A program made the position numbers and the translations under genes. A model generated the notes under the pieces. It did no database searches, was not told the DNA's origin, and worked only from the letters and a program-made list of their open reading frames with translations. A stretch of 64,000 nucleotides of DNA from Ruegeria arenilitoris. GTDB lineage: Bacteria > Pseudomonadota > Alphaproteobacteria > Rhodobacterales > Rhodobacteraceae. Shown here one piece after another: positions 7,274 through 18,300 of the stretch (position 1 is its first letter; every line of letters starts with the position of its first letter). The stretch is from assembly GCF_013031355.1 (NCBI RefSeq), contig NZ_WPZO01000004.1, positions 62,001 through 126,000 of the forward strand, given 5' to 3'.

Positions 7274-8671
7274 ATGGCAAATTCCAACATCACATTATGG
7301 CGCAGTCAGGAACGCAGCAGCTGGATCCGGCTTCGCACGCTGATCCTGCTGCGCTGGGTGGCCATCATCGGTCAGTTCACGGCGATCACGGTAGCACAGC
7401 AGTATTTTCAGGTGCAGCTGGAGCTGGCGCTGTGCTATCTGGCCATTGGCGTTTCGGTCATGGGCAACATGACCGCAATCCTGCTGTTTCCGAAAAACAA
7501 GCGCCTGACCGAGTTCGAGAACTTCCTGATGGTGCTGTTCGACCTGTTGCAGCTGGCGATCCTGCTGTACCTGACCGGCGGCCTGAACAACCCCTTTGCA
7601 CTGCTTTTGCTGGGTCCTGTAACGATTTCAGCCAACGTTATGAGCACCCGTTCGACCGTGATTGTGGGGGCGGTGGCGATTGCGTTGACCTCTTTGCTGG
7701 TCGAATTTCACCTGCCGCTGCGTACCGAGGCGGGGCAGATGCTGGAAATCCCCGGTATGCTGCTGTTCGGCAATTGGGCAGCGGTGGTGATCGCCATCGT
7801 CTTTATCGGCGCCTATTCTCACCGCGTCAGTTCCGAAGTCCAGTCGATGTCCGAGGCGCTCTCGGCGACGCATATGGCGCTGGCCCGGGAACAGAAGCTG
7901 ACCGATCTGGGCGGTGTGGTTGCAGCTGCTGCGCATGAGCTGGGCACGCCACTGGCCACCATCAAACTGACCAGTTCCGAACTGATCGAGGAACTGGACG
8001 ACCGCCCCGACCTGAAAGAAGACGCCGCCCTGATCCGTGAACAGGCCAACCGCTGCCGCGATATCCTGCGCGATATGGGCCGGGCCGGAAAAGACGATCT
8101 GCATCTGCGTCAGGCCCCCCTGTCCACCGTGGTACATGAGGCCGCCGAGCCGCACCTTCATCGGGGCAAGACCGTTCATTTTGCCGAAGGCCCGGCGGGG
8201 GACGGCGATGTGCAGCAACCGTCGATCCTGCGCAAGCCCGAGATCATTCACGGGTTGCGCAACCTGATCCAGAACGCGGTGGATTTTGCCCGTGCCAATG
8301 TCTGGGTCGAGGCCGAATGGACCTCGGATCAGATCACCGTCAACATCATGGATGACGGGCGCGGTTACCCGTCACAGATGATCGGCCGGATCGGCGACCC
8401 TTTCATGCGCCGTCGCCGGGCCGAGAAAGAACAAAGTACCCGCCCGGAATATGAGGGCATGGGTCTGGGCCTGTTCATCGCCAAGACCCTGCTGGAACGC
8501 AGCGGGGCTGAGTTGGATTTTGCCAACGGCTCGGACCCTTACCAAACCCTCTGCGACAACCCCGAACGCAGGGGTGCGATTGTAAAGGTGTCGTGGCCGC
8601 GCAATCTGGTGGATGCCCAGACCGGCGATACCCCTGTGCCATCTGGTGAGAACCAGCAGATCCAGGTCTGA
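7274..8671 (+). CDS. regB: redox sensor histidine kinase RegB/PrrB
   Basis: A 465-residue membrane sensor kinase. Six hydrophobic segments fill residues 25-185 and include the quinone-binding motif GGLNNPF (102-108). The H-box is AAAAHELGTPLATI with His221. Cys261 in EQANRCRDILRDMGRAGKDD corresponds to the redox-active cysteine of RegB. The C-terminal ATPase part has NLIQNAVDFA, MDDGRGY and GMGLGLFIAKTLL. It phosphorylates RegA in response to quinone/redox state. It is divergent from senC-regA. Confidence 0.93.
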   Translation: MANSNITLWRSQERSSWIRLRTLILLRWVAIIGQFTAITVAQQYFQVQLELALCYLAIGVSVMGNMTAILLFPKNKRLTEFENFLMVLFDLLQLAILLYLTGGLNNPFALLLLGPVTISANVMSTRSTVIVGAVAIALTSLLVEFHLPLRTEAGQMLEIPGMLLFGNWAAVVIAIVFIGAYSHRVSSEVQSMSEALSATHMALAREQKLTDLGGVVAAAAHELGTPLATIKLTSSELIEELDDRPDLKEDAALIREQANRCRDILRDMGRAGKDDLHLRQAPLSTVVHEAAEPHLHRGKTVHFAEGPAGDGDVQQPSILRKPEIIHGLRNLIQNAVDFARANVWVEAEWTSDQITVNIMDDGRGYPSQMIGRIGDPFMRRRRAEKEQSTRPEYEGMGLGLFIAKTLLERSGAELDFANGSDPYQTLCDNPERRGAIVKVSWPRNLVDAQTGDTPVPSGENQQIQV

Positions 8672-8731
8672 ATTAAGACCCCGTTAACCATTTGTACGCA
8701 TAGTCCTTCCGGTATCAATTCCGGAGAGCGC

Positions 8732-10237
8732 ATGGTCGACTGGATCATTCTGGCTGCGATCAGCCTGGTATCCGCCAGCCTGGCGGTGCAATGGCTATTG
8801 CCCCGCCGCCGGCAGAGGGGCGACAATTTCGGCTTGTCTGCACCCGCATCGCTGTATGATGCGGTGTTTCTGTTCGACGGCAACCGCCTGATCAGCCATT
8901 CCGACATCGCGCTTGAAGGGTTCGAAGCCGTCCGCGACTGGCCCGACCTGCGCCGCCTGCTGCAGCGGGATTTTCCCAGCTTGCCAGAAACACCCGACCA
9001 TATCCGCCGTCAGGGCACGCTGGTCATTCCCGCCATCGACTGTACCGTCGAACGGGACATCCTGTGCGAGTGGATTGACGGCATCGTCCGCGTTCAACTG
9101 CGCGACAGCGCCGAACGCCCCACCCCGGTCCAGCGCGACGCGCAGGATCCGATCCGTCTGGCGATGGAACAAGCTCCATACCCCGTCTGGCTGCTGGATC
9201 ATCAAGGCAATGTCCGCTGGTGCAATGCCGCTTATGTCGCATTGGTCAGAAAGGTCCGTGGTCCGGATACCGATCTGACCGCGCCGCTGTTTCCCGGGGC
9301 GGACGGCGATGCACGGTTGGGCGCAAAAACCCGCATCTCGATCTCGACCGAGGGTAGTGAGAACAAGCTGTGGTTCGACCTGACGCTGGTCGATCACCCC
9401 GAAGGTCACCTGTGTTATGCGGTTGATATCAATGCCATTGTTGCCGCCGAAACCGCCCAGCGCAAATTCGTTCAGACCATGACCAAGACCTTTGCCCAGC
9501 TGTCCATCGGGCTGGCGATCTTCGACCGCAACCGTCAGTTGGCGCTGTTCAACCCGGCCCTGATCGACCTGACCACCCTGCCCCCGGATTTCCTCAGTTG
9601 CCGCCCCAGCCTGTCCAGTTTTTTCGACCGGCTGCGCGATCAGCACATGATGCCGGAACCCAAGAATTACCGCAGCTGGCGCAGCCAGATGAACGACCTT
9701 CTCGAGGCTGCCGAGGACGGGAATTATCAGGAAACCTGGTCACTGCCGTCGGGGTCTGTCTATTCGGTCAGCGGGCGCCCGCATCCTGACGGGGCGGTGG
9801 CGTTCCTGTTCGAAGACATTACCGCCGAGATTACCCTGACCCGCAGGTTCCGCTCGGAAATGGACCTGATGCAATCGGTTCTGGACAAGCTGGCCGATGC
9901 AATCGCGGTGTTCGGCGATGACGGAACGCTGGCCTTCACCAACCGCGCCTATCAAGAACTGTGGGGAACCTCTGATGAGACCGGATTCGAACCGGATTCC
10001 GTGCTGGACGTGACCCGCAGCTGGCAGGACCAATGTGCCGCCACACCGCTGCTGGGTGAGGTTCGCGATTTTGTCGAGATGCGCGACAACCGAGCCGAAT
10101 GGTCTGGAGACATACGTATGCGCAACGGCACCGATCTGACCTGTGTCGTCAGCCCGATGCAGAACGGCGCAACCATAGTCCGGTTCGTGGTGGACGAGCT
10201 TGCGACATCACAGCCAATCCGCCAAATCAGCGCCTGA
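8732..10237 (+). CDS. PAS-domain protein without kinase domain
   Basis: A 501-residue protein with one N-terminal transmembrane segment (3-22) and three PAS-like regions: about 150-255 (MEQAPYPVWLLDHQGNVRWCN), 265-370 (LSIGLAIFDRNRQLALFNPAL) and 385-495 (KLADAIAVFGDDGTLAFTNRAY). The chain ends right after the last PAS, with no HisKA, HATPase, GGDEF or EAL region, so the output is unknown. It may signal by partner binding, or resemble the PAS part of DivL-type proteins. It stands alone between regB and tsaE. GGAG precedes the ATG. Confidence 0.8.
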   Translation: MVDWIILAAISLVSASLAVQWLLPRRRQRGDNFGLSAPASLYDAVFLFDGNRLISHSDIALEGFEAVRDWPDLRRLLQRDFPSLPETPDHIRRQGTLVIPAIDCTVERDILCEWIDGIVRVQLRDSAERPTPVQRDAQDPIRLAMEQAPYPVWLLDHQGNVRWCNAAYVALVRKVRGPDTDLTAPLFPGADGDARLGAKTRISISTEGSENKLWFDLTLVDHPEGHLCYAVDINAIVAAETAQRKFVQTMTKTFAQLSIGLAIFDRNRQLALFNPALIDLTTLPPDFLSCRPSLSSFFDRLRDQHMMPEPKNYRSWRSQMNDLLEAAEDGNYQETWSLPSGSVYSVSGRPHPDGAVAFLFEDITAEITLTRRFRSEMDLMQSVLDKLADAIAVFGDDGTLAFTNRAYQELWGTSDETGFEPDSVLDVTRSWQDQCAATPLLGEVRDFVEMRDNRAEWSGDIRMRNGTDLTCVVSPMQNGATIVRFVVDELATSQPIRQISA

Positions 10238-10278
10238 ACCGGGTTGCAGCCGACAGGGCCTGAGGTCATTGTGGCGCC

Positions 10279-10752
10279 ATGACGTTGCACCCTCGTTCAA
10301 TCACCCTGACTTCGCCCGAAGAAACAGCCCAGTTCGCCGCCCAATTGGGGGCGGATTTGCGTCCGGGAGACGTGGTGCTGCTTGAAGGTGAGATCGGCAG
10401 TGGCAAGACCCATTTCGCCCGCAGCCTGATCCAATCCCTGATGACTGTGCCCGAGGATGTGCCCTCGCCCACCTACACGCTGGTACAGGCTTATGACACC
10501 GCGGCGGGCGAGATTTGGCATTGCGATCTCTACCGGCTGAGCGCCGTGGAAGAGATTGAGGAACTGGGCCTGACCGAGGCGTTCGACACAGCCATCTGCC
10601 TGATCGAATGGCCCGACAAACTGGGCCCGCTGACTCCTGAAACCGCCCTGAAACTGAGCTTTGAAACAGATCCTAATACGATGGAAAACCGTCATCTGAC
10701 CCTGTCTTGGTCCGATCCGAAATGGCCCCAAAAACTGGAGAGCGCCGAATGA
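10279..10752 (+). CDS. tsaE: tRNA threonylcarbamoyladenosine biosynthesis ATPase TsaE
   Basis: A 157-residue P-loop ATPase needed, with TsaB/TsaC/TsaD, for the t6A modification of ANN-decoding tRNAs. Walker A is GEIGSGKT (37-44); the family motifs PSPTYTLV and HCDLYRL follow, then CLIEWPDKL. It opens a run of five genes joined by 4-8-base overlaps (tsaE-amgK-murU-addB-addA). Its stop overlaps the next ATG as ATGA. Confidence 0.93.
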   Translation: MTLHPRSITLTSPEETAQFAAQLGADLRPGDVVLLEGEIGSGKTHFARSLIQSLMTVPEDVPSPTYTLVQAYDTAAGEIWHCDLYRLSAVEEIEELGLTEAFDTAICLIEWPDKLGPLTPETALKLSFETDPNTMENRHLTLSWSDPKWPQKLESAE

Positions 10753-11753
10753 CTAACAGGGCCGTGCTGGCCGAGGCGCTGATAGCACAAACACCGTGGG
10801 CCAACGCAAGGCGTGCGCCACTGGCCGGGGATGCCTCGAACCGTCGATACGAACGTCTGACCGATCCCGAAACCGGCCGAACCGTCGTGCTGATGGATTC
10901 CCCTCCGGGCAAAGCCGAACCGGTCGAGGACTTTGTGCGCATGGCGAACCACCTGCGGTCCATCGGCCTGAGCGCGCCCGAGATTTACGCCGAGGACACG
11001 GAATTCGGCTTTCTGTTGCTGGAAGATCTGGGCGACGACCTGTTTGCTTGCATTCTGAAGCAAGACCCAAAGATGGAGCGGCAGCTATACGAGGCCGCTA
11101 CCGATGTTCTGATCACACTGCACCAGGCCCCCACCCTGTCTCTGCCCTCATACGGCCCGGCACTGATGACAGAGCTGGCCGCGCTCTCCTTCACCAAATA
11201 CGCACAGGCGGTTTTGGGTCAGCACGACACGGACGCGCGGGAACAATTCGAACACCGGTTTTCGGACATTCTGCATCAGGAAACCTCGGGGACCAAAGTG
11301 GTGATCCAGCGCGACTACCACGCCGAGAACATGATCTGGCTGCCGGACCGTGACGGTGTGAAACGGGTGGGCCTGTTGGATTTTCAGACCGCCATGCTGG
11401 GCCATCCGGCCTATGACCTTGTGTCGATGCTACAGGACGTCCGCCGCGACGTGGCCCCGGGGACCGAGATGCGGATGATCAACCGCTATCTCACCGCAAC
11501 AGGCGTGAACGATCATGACTTCCGCACCGCCTACGCCGTGCTGGGGGCGCAAAGAAACCTGCGGATTCTGGGCGTGTTTGCCCGTCTGGCGACGGAATAC
11601 GGCAAACCTCAGTATGTTGATCTGATCCCGGCCACATGGGCGCATCTGATGCGCGATCTGGACCATCCTGCGCTGGCCACCGTGGCCGACCTGCTGCGTA
11701 CAGCCCTGCCCGCGCCAACACCGGAAAATCTGGACAGGCTCAGACAGACATGA
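10749..11753 (+). CDS. amgK: N-acetylmuramate/N-acetylglucosamine anomeric kinase AmgK
   Basis: A 334-residue aminoglycoside-phosphotransferase-fold kinase. It has LLLEDLGDDLF, the catalytic loop QRDYHAENMIW and the metal site LLDFQTAMLGHPAYDL. Next to MurU this combination is the AmgK-MurU route that recycles MurNAc to UDP-MurNAc and bypasses de novo synthesis. The assignment to AmgK rests on the neighbour as much as the domain. Both its ends overlap the adjacent genes by 4 bases (ATGA), indicating translational coupling. Confidence 0.85.
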   Translation: MTNRAVLAEALIAQTPWANARRAPLAGDASNRRYERLTDPETGRTVVLMDSPPGKAEPVEDFVRMANHLRSIGLSAPEIYAEDTEFGFLLLEDLGDDLFACILKQDPKMERQLYEAATDVLITLHQAPTLSLPSYGPALMTELAALSFTKYAQAVLGQHDTDAREQFEHRFSDILHQETSGTKVVIQRDYHAENMIWLPDRDGVKRVGLLDFQTAMLGHPAYDLVSMLQDVRRDVAPGTEMRMINRYLTATGVNDHDFRTAYAVLGAQRNLRILGVFARLATEYGKPQYVDLIPATWAHLMRDLDHPALATVADLLRTALPAPTPENLDRLRQT

Positions 11754-12436
11754 CCCGACATCCCGAAGCCGTGATGCTGTTTGCCGCCGGGTTTGGCACC
11801 CGCATGGGCGCGTTGACCAAGGATCGGCCGAAACCTCTGATCGAGGTCGCGGGCCGTCCCCTGATCGATCACGCGCTGGATCTGGTGGCCGATCTCGGCC
11901 CGGATCGCGTGGTGGCCAACCTGCACTATCTGCCCGATCAGCTTGAGGCACATCTGGCCCCCAAAGGCGTGCTTCTGTCCCGCGAAGAGCATGAGATTCT
12001 GGAAACGGGCGGCGGGCTGCGGGCCGCTTTGCCCCTGCTGGGGCCGGACCCAGTTTACACTCTGAACACCGATGCGATCTGGGCCGGGCCGAACCCTTTG
12101 ACCATGTTGCGCGATGCGTGGAACCCTGACCGGATGGACGCGTTGCTGATGTGCATTCCGACCAACCAGACCATCGGCCACACCGGCACGGGAGATTTCA
12201 CCGCCGATGCCGAAGGCCGGATCACCCGTGGACCCGGCCTGGTTTATGGCGGGGCGCAGATCCTTAAAACAGACCGGTTGATGTCCATTCCGGACAAGGC
12301 ATTCTCGCTGAATCTGATTTGGGATCAAATGCATAGTCAGGGCCGTCTGTTCGCTGCCACCTATCCCGGCCGCTGGTGCGATGTGGGCCGCCCGGAGGGG
12401 ATCGCCCTGGCCGAAGGGCTGATCGCGGATGTTTAA
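11750..12436 (+). CDS. murU: MurNAc-1-phosphate uridylyltransferase MurU
   Basis: A 228-residue sugar-phosphate nucleotidyltransferase with the signature LFAAGFGTRMGALTKDRPKPL at residues 10-30, the NTDAIW metal site, and WCDVGRPEGI near the end. It lacks the long C-terminal domain of GlmU-type enzymes, which fits MurU. The ATG at 11750 is chosen because it overlaps the amgK stop and precedes the signature by nine residues. It overlaps addB by 8 bases. Confidence 0.87.
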   Translation: MTRHPEAVMLFAAGFGTRMGALTKDRPKPLIEVAGRPLIDHALDLVADLGPDRVVANLHYLPDQLEAHLAPKGVLLSREEHEILETGGGLRAALPLLGPDPVYTLNTDAIWAGPNPLTMLRDAWNPDRMDALLMCIPTNQTIGHTGTGDFTADAEGRITRGPGLVYGGAQILKTDRLMSIPDKAFSLNLIWDQMHSQGRLFAATYPGRWCDVGRPEGIALAEGLIADV

Positions 12437-15356
12437 ACCCAGCGCCACACCCCGCGTCTTTGCCGTTCCGCCTGGATCGGATTTCCCCAAAGCGCTTGTG
12501 GATGGGCTGCGACAGCGCAGCGCCGAACACCCGCCCGAGGCCTTGGCACGGGTGCAACTTGTCGTGAACACCCGCCGCATGGCGCGCCGCGTGCGCGATC
12601 TGTTCGATCAGGGTCCGGCCTGCCTGCTGCCGCGGCTTTCGCTGGTCACCGACCTTGGGGAAAGCGTCGATCTGGCGCAAATTCCACCCGCCATCCCGGC
12701 CCTACGACGCAGGTTGGAACTGACGCAACTGGTCGCCAAGCTATTGGAGCAACAGCCTGATCTGGCCGCACGGTCCTCGCTGTTTGATCTCTCCGACAGT
12801 TTGGCCGCGCTGATTGACGAGATGCAGGGCGAAGGTGTTTCCCCAGATGCGATCCGCCAACTGGATGTCAGCGATATGTCCGGCCATTGGGCCCGCGCGC
12901 AGGCCTTTATCGGGATCGCCGATCACTTCATCGACTCCGGCCCGGATGCGCTGGACGCGCAGGCGCGGCAACGGCGGGTGGTGGAAAACCTGATCGACCG
13001 CTGGCAAGTGGCGCCACCGCAGCATCCGGTGATCCTTGCAGGGTCAACCGGATCGCGCGGCACGACCCTGATGCTGATGGAGGCCGTCGCCCGCTTACCC
13101 CAAGGGGCGCTGATCCTGCCCGGCTACGATTTCGATCAACCGGATCATGTCTGGCGCGGGTTGGACGAGGCACTGACCTCGGAAGATCACCCGCAATACC
13201 GGTTCCGCAAGCTGATGACGCGGCTTGACATGCAACCCGGTCAAATCGCGCCTTGGACTGATGTACCCGCCCCCTCACCTGCGCGTAACAGACTGATTTC
13301 ACTGGCCCTACGCCCTGCACCGATCACCGATGCCTGGATGTCCGAAGGCCCTCAACTGACCGATCTGGACGGTTCCACGCAAGACCTCACACTGGTCGAG
13401 GCGCAGTCCCCACGGGCCGAGGCGCTGGCCATCGCTTTGCGGCTGCGCGAGGCCGCCGAAACCGGCCAGACCGCCGCGCTGATCACCCCCGACCGGATGC
13501 TGACCCGTCAAGTCAGCGCCGCGCTGGATCGCTGGAACATCCTGCCCGATGACAGTGCCGGCCTGCCACTGCAGCTGTCACCTCCGGGACGGTTTCTGCG
13601 CCATGTGGCTAGCCTGTTTGCCCGGCGGCTGGAAGGTGAGGCGCTGCTGACCCTGTTGAAACACCCGCTTTGCCACGGGGGCGGCGATCGCGGCGCGCAT
13701 CTGCTGCATAGTCGCGATCTGGAACTGGATTTGCGACGGCATGGCCCTCCGTTCCCCGACAGTGCCAGCCTGACCGCGTTTGCCATCCGCAAAGAAGTAC
13801 CCGAAGGCTGGATGCGATGGCTCACCGCTCATTTCTGCGACCAGCATATATCGGGTGAGCTACCTTTGACGAATTGGGTGGCGCGCCTACGTGCTTTGGC
13901 CGAGGCGATTTCAGCCGGTAGTGAGGGCGAATTCGGACCGCTGTGGGAGAAGAACGCGGGCCAAAAGGCATTGAAGGTTCTGACCGCACTGGAGGATGAG
14001 GCCGTACATGGCGGCCCGATGACCGCCCACGACTTCGCCGACCTGCTGGGGGCTTTGCTGGCCGGTGCGGAGGTCCGCGACCGCGACGCGCCGCATCCGC
14101 ACATCATGATCTGGGGCACGCTCGAGGCACGTGTGCAGGGGGCCGATCTGCTGATCCTTGGCGGTCTGAACGAAGGCAGCTGGCCCGAGGCCGCCGCGCC
14201 GGACCCCTGGCTGAATCGTCAGATGCGCGACAAGGCCGGGCTGTTGCTGCCCGAACGCCGCATTGGCCTGTCGGCCCATGATTTCCAACAAGCCGTCGGC
14301 GCGCCCGAGGTCTGGCTGACCCGCGCCACCCGGTCGGACGATGCCGAAACCGTGCCTTCGCGCTGGCTGAACCGGATGACCAACCTGTTGCAGGGCTTGC
14401 CGGGGCAGGGTGGTCGGGCTGCTTTGTCGGCGATGCGCGCCCGGGGTCAGACATATTTGCGTTGGTCCGAACAGCTCGAGGCCGCACCGCGGATCGATCC
14501 GGCCCCGCGCCCGTCCCCCCGCCCGCCGATCACCGCGCGCCCGCGCCGTCTGAGTGTCACCGAAATCAAGCGTCTGATCCGTGATCCCTATGCGATATAC
14601 GCCAAGCATGTGCTGCGGCTGCGGCCTCTGGATCCTTTGGTGCAGGCCCCGGATGCCTTGCTGCGTGGGATCGTCATCCACGAAATCCTCGAACATTTCG
14701 TCAAGGACAGCGTGTTGGACAATGCTTTGCTGACGCGCGAAAATTTCCTGAAACGGGCCGAGACCCTGCTGGATCAGCATGTCGCCTGGCCGACGGCCCG
14801 CAAGTTGTGGCTGGCCCGCCTGGAACGGATTGCCGACGATTTCCTGACCGCCGAAACCGCCCGACGCGGGGACGGAGGGCCGGTGGCCTTCGAGGCGGCG
14901 ATGAAACTGGTGCTGAGCCCTCTGGATTTCACCATCGCGGGACGGGCGGACCGGATCGACCACAACAGTCGCGGCGCGCTGCGGATTGTGGACTACAAGA
15001 CCGGTGCCCCTCCGACCGAAAGTCAGCAGGCTAAGTTCGACAAACAGCTGCTGATCGAGGCGGCGATGGCCGAGCAGGGCGCCGTCGAAGGCATAGACCC
15101 GCTGCCGGTGGCTGAGGCTGTCTTTATCGGCATGGGTGGCAGCTACAAAGAGGTCGCAGCCCCCTTGGCCAAGGAACCGCCCGACAAGGTTCTGGCCGAG
15201 CTAAAAGAGCTTGTTTCGGCTTATTTAGAGCCTGATCAGGGCTTCACATCGCGCCGGATGCTGCACAAGGACACCGATATTGGCGACTATGACCATCTGG
15301 CCCGCTTCGGCGAATGGGACCGCACCGATGAGACCGATCCCGAGGTGCTGAAATGA
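12429..15356 (+). CDS. addB: double-strand break repair protein AddB
   Basis: A 975-residue AddB subunit of the AddAB helicase-nuclease (the RecBCD counterpart in alphaproteobacteria). The N-terminal helicase-like half is degenerate; the middle has LLILGGLNEGSWPE, and the C-terminal PD-(D/E)xK nuclease motif is LRIVDYKTGAPPT. It processes double-strand ends and, with AddA, produces the 3' overhang for RecA. It overlaps murU by 8 bases and addA by 4. Confidence 0.93.
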   Translation: MFKPSATPRVFAVPPGSDFPKALVDGLRQRSAEHPPEALARVQLVVNTRRMARRVRDLFDQGPACLLPRLSLVTDLGESVDLAQIPPAIPALRRRLELTQLVAKLLEQQPDLAARSSLFDLSDSLAALIDEMQGEGVSPDAIRQLDVSDMSGHWARAQAFIGIADHFIDSGPDALDAQARQRRVVENLIDRWQVAPPQHPVILAGSTGSRGTTLMLMEAVARLPQGALILPGYDFDQPDHVWRGLDEALTSEDHPQYRFRKLMTRLDMQPGQIAPWTDVPAPSPARNRLISLALRPAPITDAWMSEGPQLTDLDGSTQDLTLVEAQSPRAEALAIALRLREAAETGQTAALITPDRMLTRQVSAALDRWNILPDDSAGLPLQLSPPGRFLRHVASLFARRLEGEALLTLLKHPLCHGGGDRGAHLLHSRDLELDLRRHGPPFPDSASLTAFAIRKEVPEGWMRWLTAHFCDQHISGELPLTNWVARLRALAEAISAGSEGEFGPLWEKNAGQKALKVLTALEDEAVHGGPMTAHDFADLLGALLAGAEVRDRDAPHPHIMIWGTLEARVQGADLLILGGLNEGSWPEAAAPDPWLNRQMRDKAGLLLPERRIGLSAHDFQQAVGAPEVWLTRATRSDDAETVPSRWLNRMTNLLQGLPGQGGRAALSAMRARGQTYLRWSEQLEAAPRIDPAPRPSPRPPITARPRRLSVTEIKRLIRDPYAIYAKHVLRLRPLDPLVQAPDALLRGIVIHEILEHFVKDSVLDNALLTRENFLKRAETLLDQHVAWPTARKLWLARLERIADDFLTAETARRGDGGPVAFEAAMKLVLSPLDFTIAGRADRIDHNSRGALRIVDYKTGAPPTESQQAKFDKQLLIEAAMAEQGAVEGIDPLPVAEAVFIGMGGSYKEVAAPLAKEPPDKVLAELKELVSAYLEPDQGFTSRRMLHKDTDIGDYDHLARFGEWDRTDETDPEVLK

Positions 15357-18300
15357 ACGCCCGCAACGACGCGACCGAGCGGCAGGTGCAGGCTGCACGG
15401 CCCGATGCCTCAACTTGGCTGGCGGCCAATGCAGGGTCAGGCAAGACGCGGGTTCTGACCGACCGTGTGGCGCGGTTGCTGCTGGGCGGTGTGCAACCGC
15501 AGCACATCCTCTGCCTGACCTACACAAAAGCCGCCGCCAGCGAGATGCAGAACCGCCTGTTCAAACGGTTGGGTGAGTGGGCGATGTTGGGCGACGACGC
15601 GCTGTTGGCCCAACTGACCGATTTGGGCGTGCCCGGGGTGATCGACCCGGACCGGCTGGCACAGGCGCGCACCCTGTTTGCCCGCGCCATTGAGACGCCA
15701 GGCGGGCTGAAAATCCAGACGATCCACTCATTCTGCGCCTCATTGCTGCGGCGGTTTCCGCTGGAGGCCGGGGTCAGTCCGCAATTCTCCGAGATGGAAG
15801 ACCGTGCTGCAGCTTTGTTGCGTGAAGAGATTGTCGAGGATTTCGCCGAAGGCCCGAAGGCCGCGCTGATCGAAGATGTGGCGCGATTTGTTACTGATAC
15901 CGGTTTTGAGAACCTGACGGCTGCGATCACCCACAAACGCAACCTGTTTGCCCAATCGCTGGGTTGGTCCGATCTGTTGCTCCGCTTCGACTTGCCAGAG
16001 GGGTTTGACGAAGACGCGCTGCAAGCCCGCGTTTTCATGGGTGGTGAGGTTGAGCTGATCCGCTCGATCCTGCCTGCGCTAACCGAAAGTGGCGGCAACA
16101 ACGCCAAAGCGGCCGCCAAACTGTCGGCCTTCACCGAGGTTCGGATTGGTAGCCTGCCTGTACTGGAAAGCGTGTTTCTGACAGGGAAATCCGCAAAGGA
16201 ACCCTTTGCGGCCAAGATCAACAGCTTCCCCACCAAGGCCCTGCGCGAAGGCGCGTTGGCCGCGCAGATGCCTCTTCTGGAATCCTTCATGCTGCGCATT
16301 GAGGCCGCGCGCGAGCAGAGGTTGGCGCTGGTTGCGGCGCGCAAGACGCATGTGCTGCACCGCTTTGCGGCCGCCTTCCTACCGGAATACGAACGCCGCA
16401 AGCAGTTGCGCGGCTGGTTGGATTTCGACGATCTGATCCTGCGCGCGCGGCAAGTGTTGAACGACCCAGCAGTGGCGGAATGGGTTTTGTACCGGTTGGA
16501 CGGTGGTATCGACCACATTCTGGTCGATGAGGCTCAGGACACCAGCCCCGACCAATGGGACGTGGTCGAGAAACTGGCGCAGGAATTCACTAGCGGGGAA
16601 GGGGCCCGATCCGGGGTTGAACGCACGATTTTCGTGGTCGGCGACAAGAAGCAGTCGATCTATTCCTTCCAGGGCGCCGACCCGCAGGCCTTTGACCGGA
16701 TGCAGCAAGAGTTTGGACGCAGATTGGCGGAATCAGGCTCTAAACTGTGGGATTCGACGCTGGAATACTCGTTCCGGTCCTCCAGTGCGATCTTGTCATT
16801 GGTCGATATCCTGTTCGAAAACCGGGCTGAGGCCGGGTTTCACAAAGACAGCCTGCACCGTGCCTTCAAGGCGGACCTGCCCGGTCGGGTCGATCTGTGG
16901 CCGGTGGTTGAAAAGGTCGACGAAGACGATGATGGCGACTGGACCGATCCGGTTGATCGCCCCGGCGCGCGGCATCACACCGTCATTCTGGCCGAGAAGG
17001 TGGCTCAGTCTATCAAGGACATGATCGACCGCGGAGAGACGATCCCCGAGGATGGCAACACGCCCGGCACATTCGTGCGCCGCAAGGTGCAACCGGGGGA
17101 TTTCCTGATCCTCGTGCAGCGCCGATCCGATCTGTTTGCCGAGATCATCCGCGCGTGCAAGGCCCTGCGCCTGCCCATTGCCGGGGCCGACCGGCTGAAA
17201 GTGGGTGCGGAACTGGCGGTGAAAGACCTGGCCGCGCTGCTCAGCTTTCTGGCCACGCCGGAGGACAGCCTGTCGCTGGCGACTGTGCTGAAATCCCCTC
17301 TGTTTGGTTGGAACGAACAACAGCTCTTTGATCTGGCGCACAGACGGCAGGAACAATTCCTGTGGGCGGCTCTGCGCAGTCGGGCTGAGGAGTTCCCGGA
17401 AACGCTGGACGTTCTCAACGATCTGCGCGGTCAGATCGACTTTCTGCGCCCCTACGACCTGATCGAACGGATTCTCACCCGCCACGACGGGCGGCGCAAA
17501 CTGCTGGGCCGTCTGGGGGCCGAGGCCGAAGATGGAATCAACGCGCTGCTGTCGCAGGCGCTGGCCTATGAACGTACTGATATCCCCAGCCTGACAGGCT
17601 TCCTAGTGTGGATGCAGACCGACGATCTGGAAATCAAACGGCAGATGAGCGGCGTCGGAAACATGATCCGCGTGATGACGGTGCATGGCTCTAAGGGCCT
17701 TGAGGCGCCGATCGTGATCCTCCCCGATACCGGCAAACGACAGGCCCCGCGTGACGCCGAGATCATGGTGGGTGAGGGCACGCCGCTGTGGAAAGTCCCG
17801 GCGGATGCGTCACCAGCCCTGATCACACAAGCGCGGGCCGAGGCCCGGGCGCGGGAAGAGAATGAACGGCTGCGCCTGCTTTATGTGGCTCTAACACGGG
17901 CCGAAAAGTGGTTGATCGTAGGTGCGGCGGGGGATGTCGGTAAGGACGGAACCAGCTGGTATCAGATGGTTGAAGCCGCGATGGCGCGGGCAGGGGCCAC
18001 GCAACTGCCGGAGTCAGACACGTTGCGCCTGTCCCATGCCGATTGGGATACGCTGCCGATTGTCGAACATGCAGAACCCGAAATTACCCATACGCCGCTG
18101 CCGGATCAGTTCCTGAGCCCCGCAACGACACCGGACCCCGCGCCGGAAACGATCAGCCCGTCCGATCTGGGTGGAGCCAAAGCCTTGCCCGGTGATTCTG
18201 GTCAGGATGAAGAGGCCGCCAAGCTGCGCGGCACGCGCCTGCACCTGCTGCTGGAACATCTGCCGTCGATTGCGCAGGAAAAATGGCCGCAGCTCTGCGC

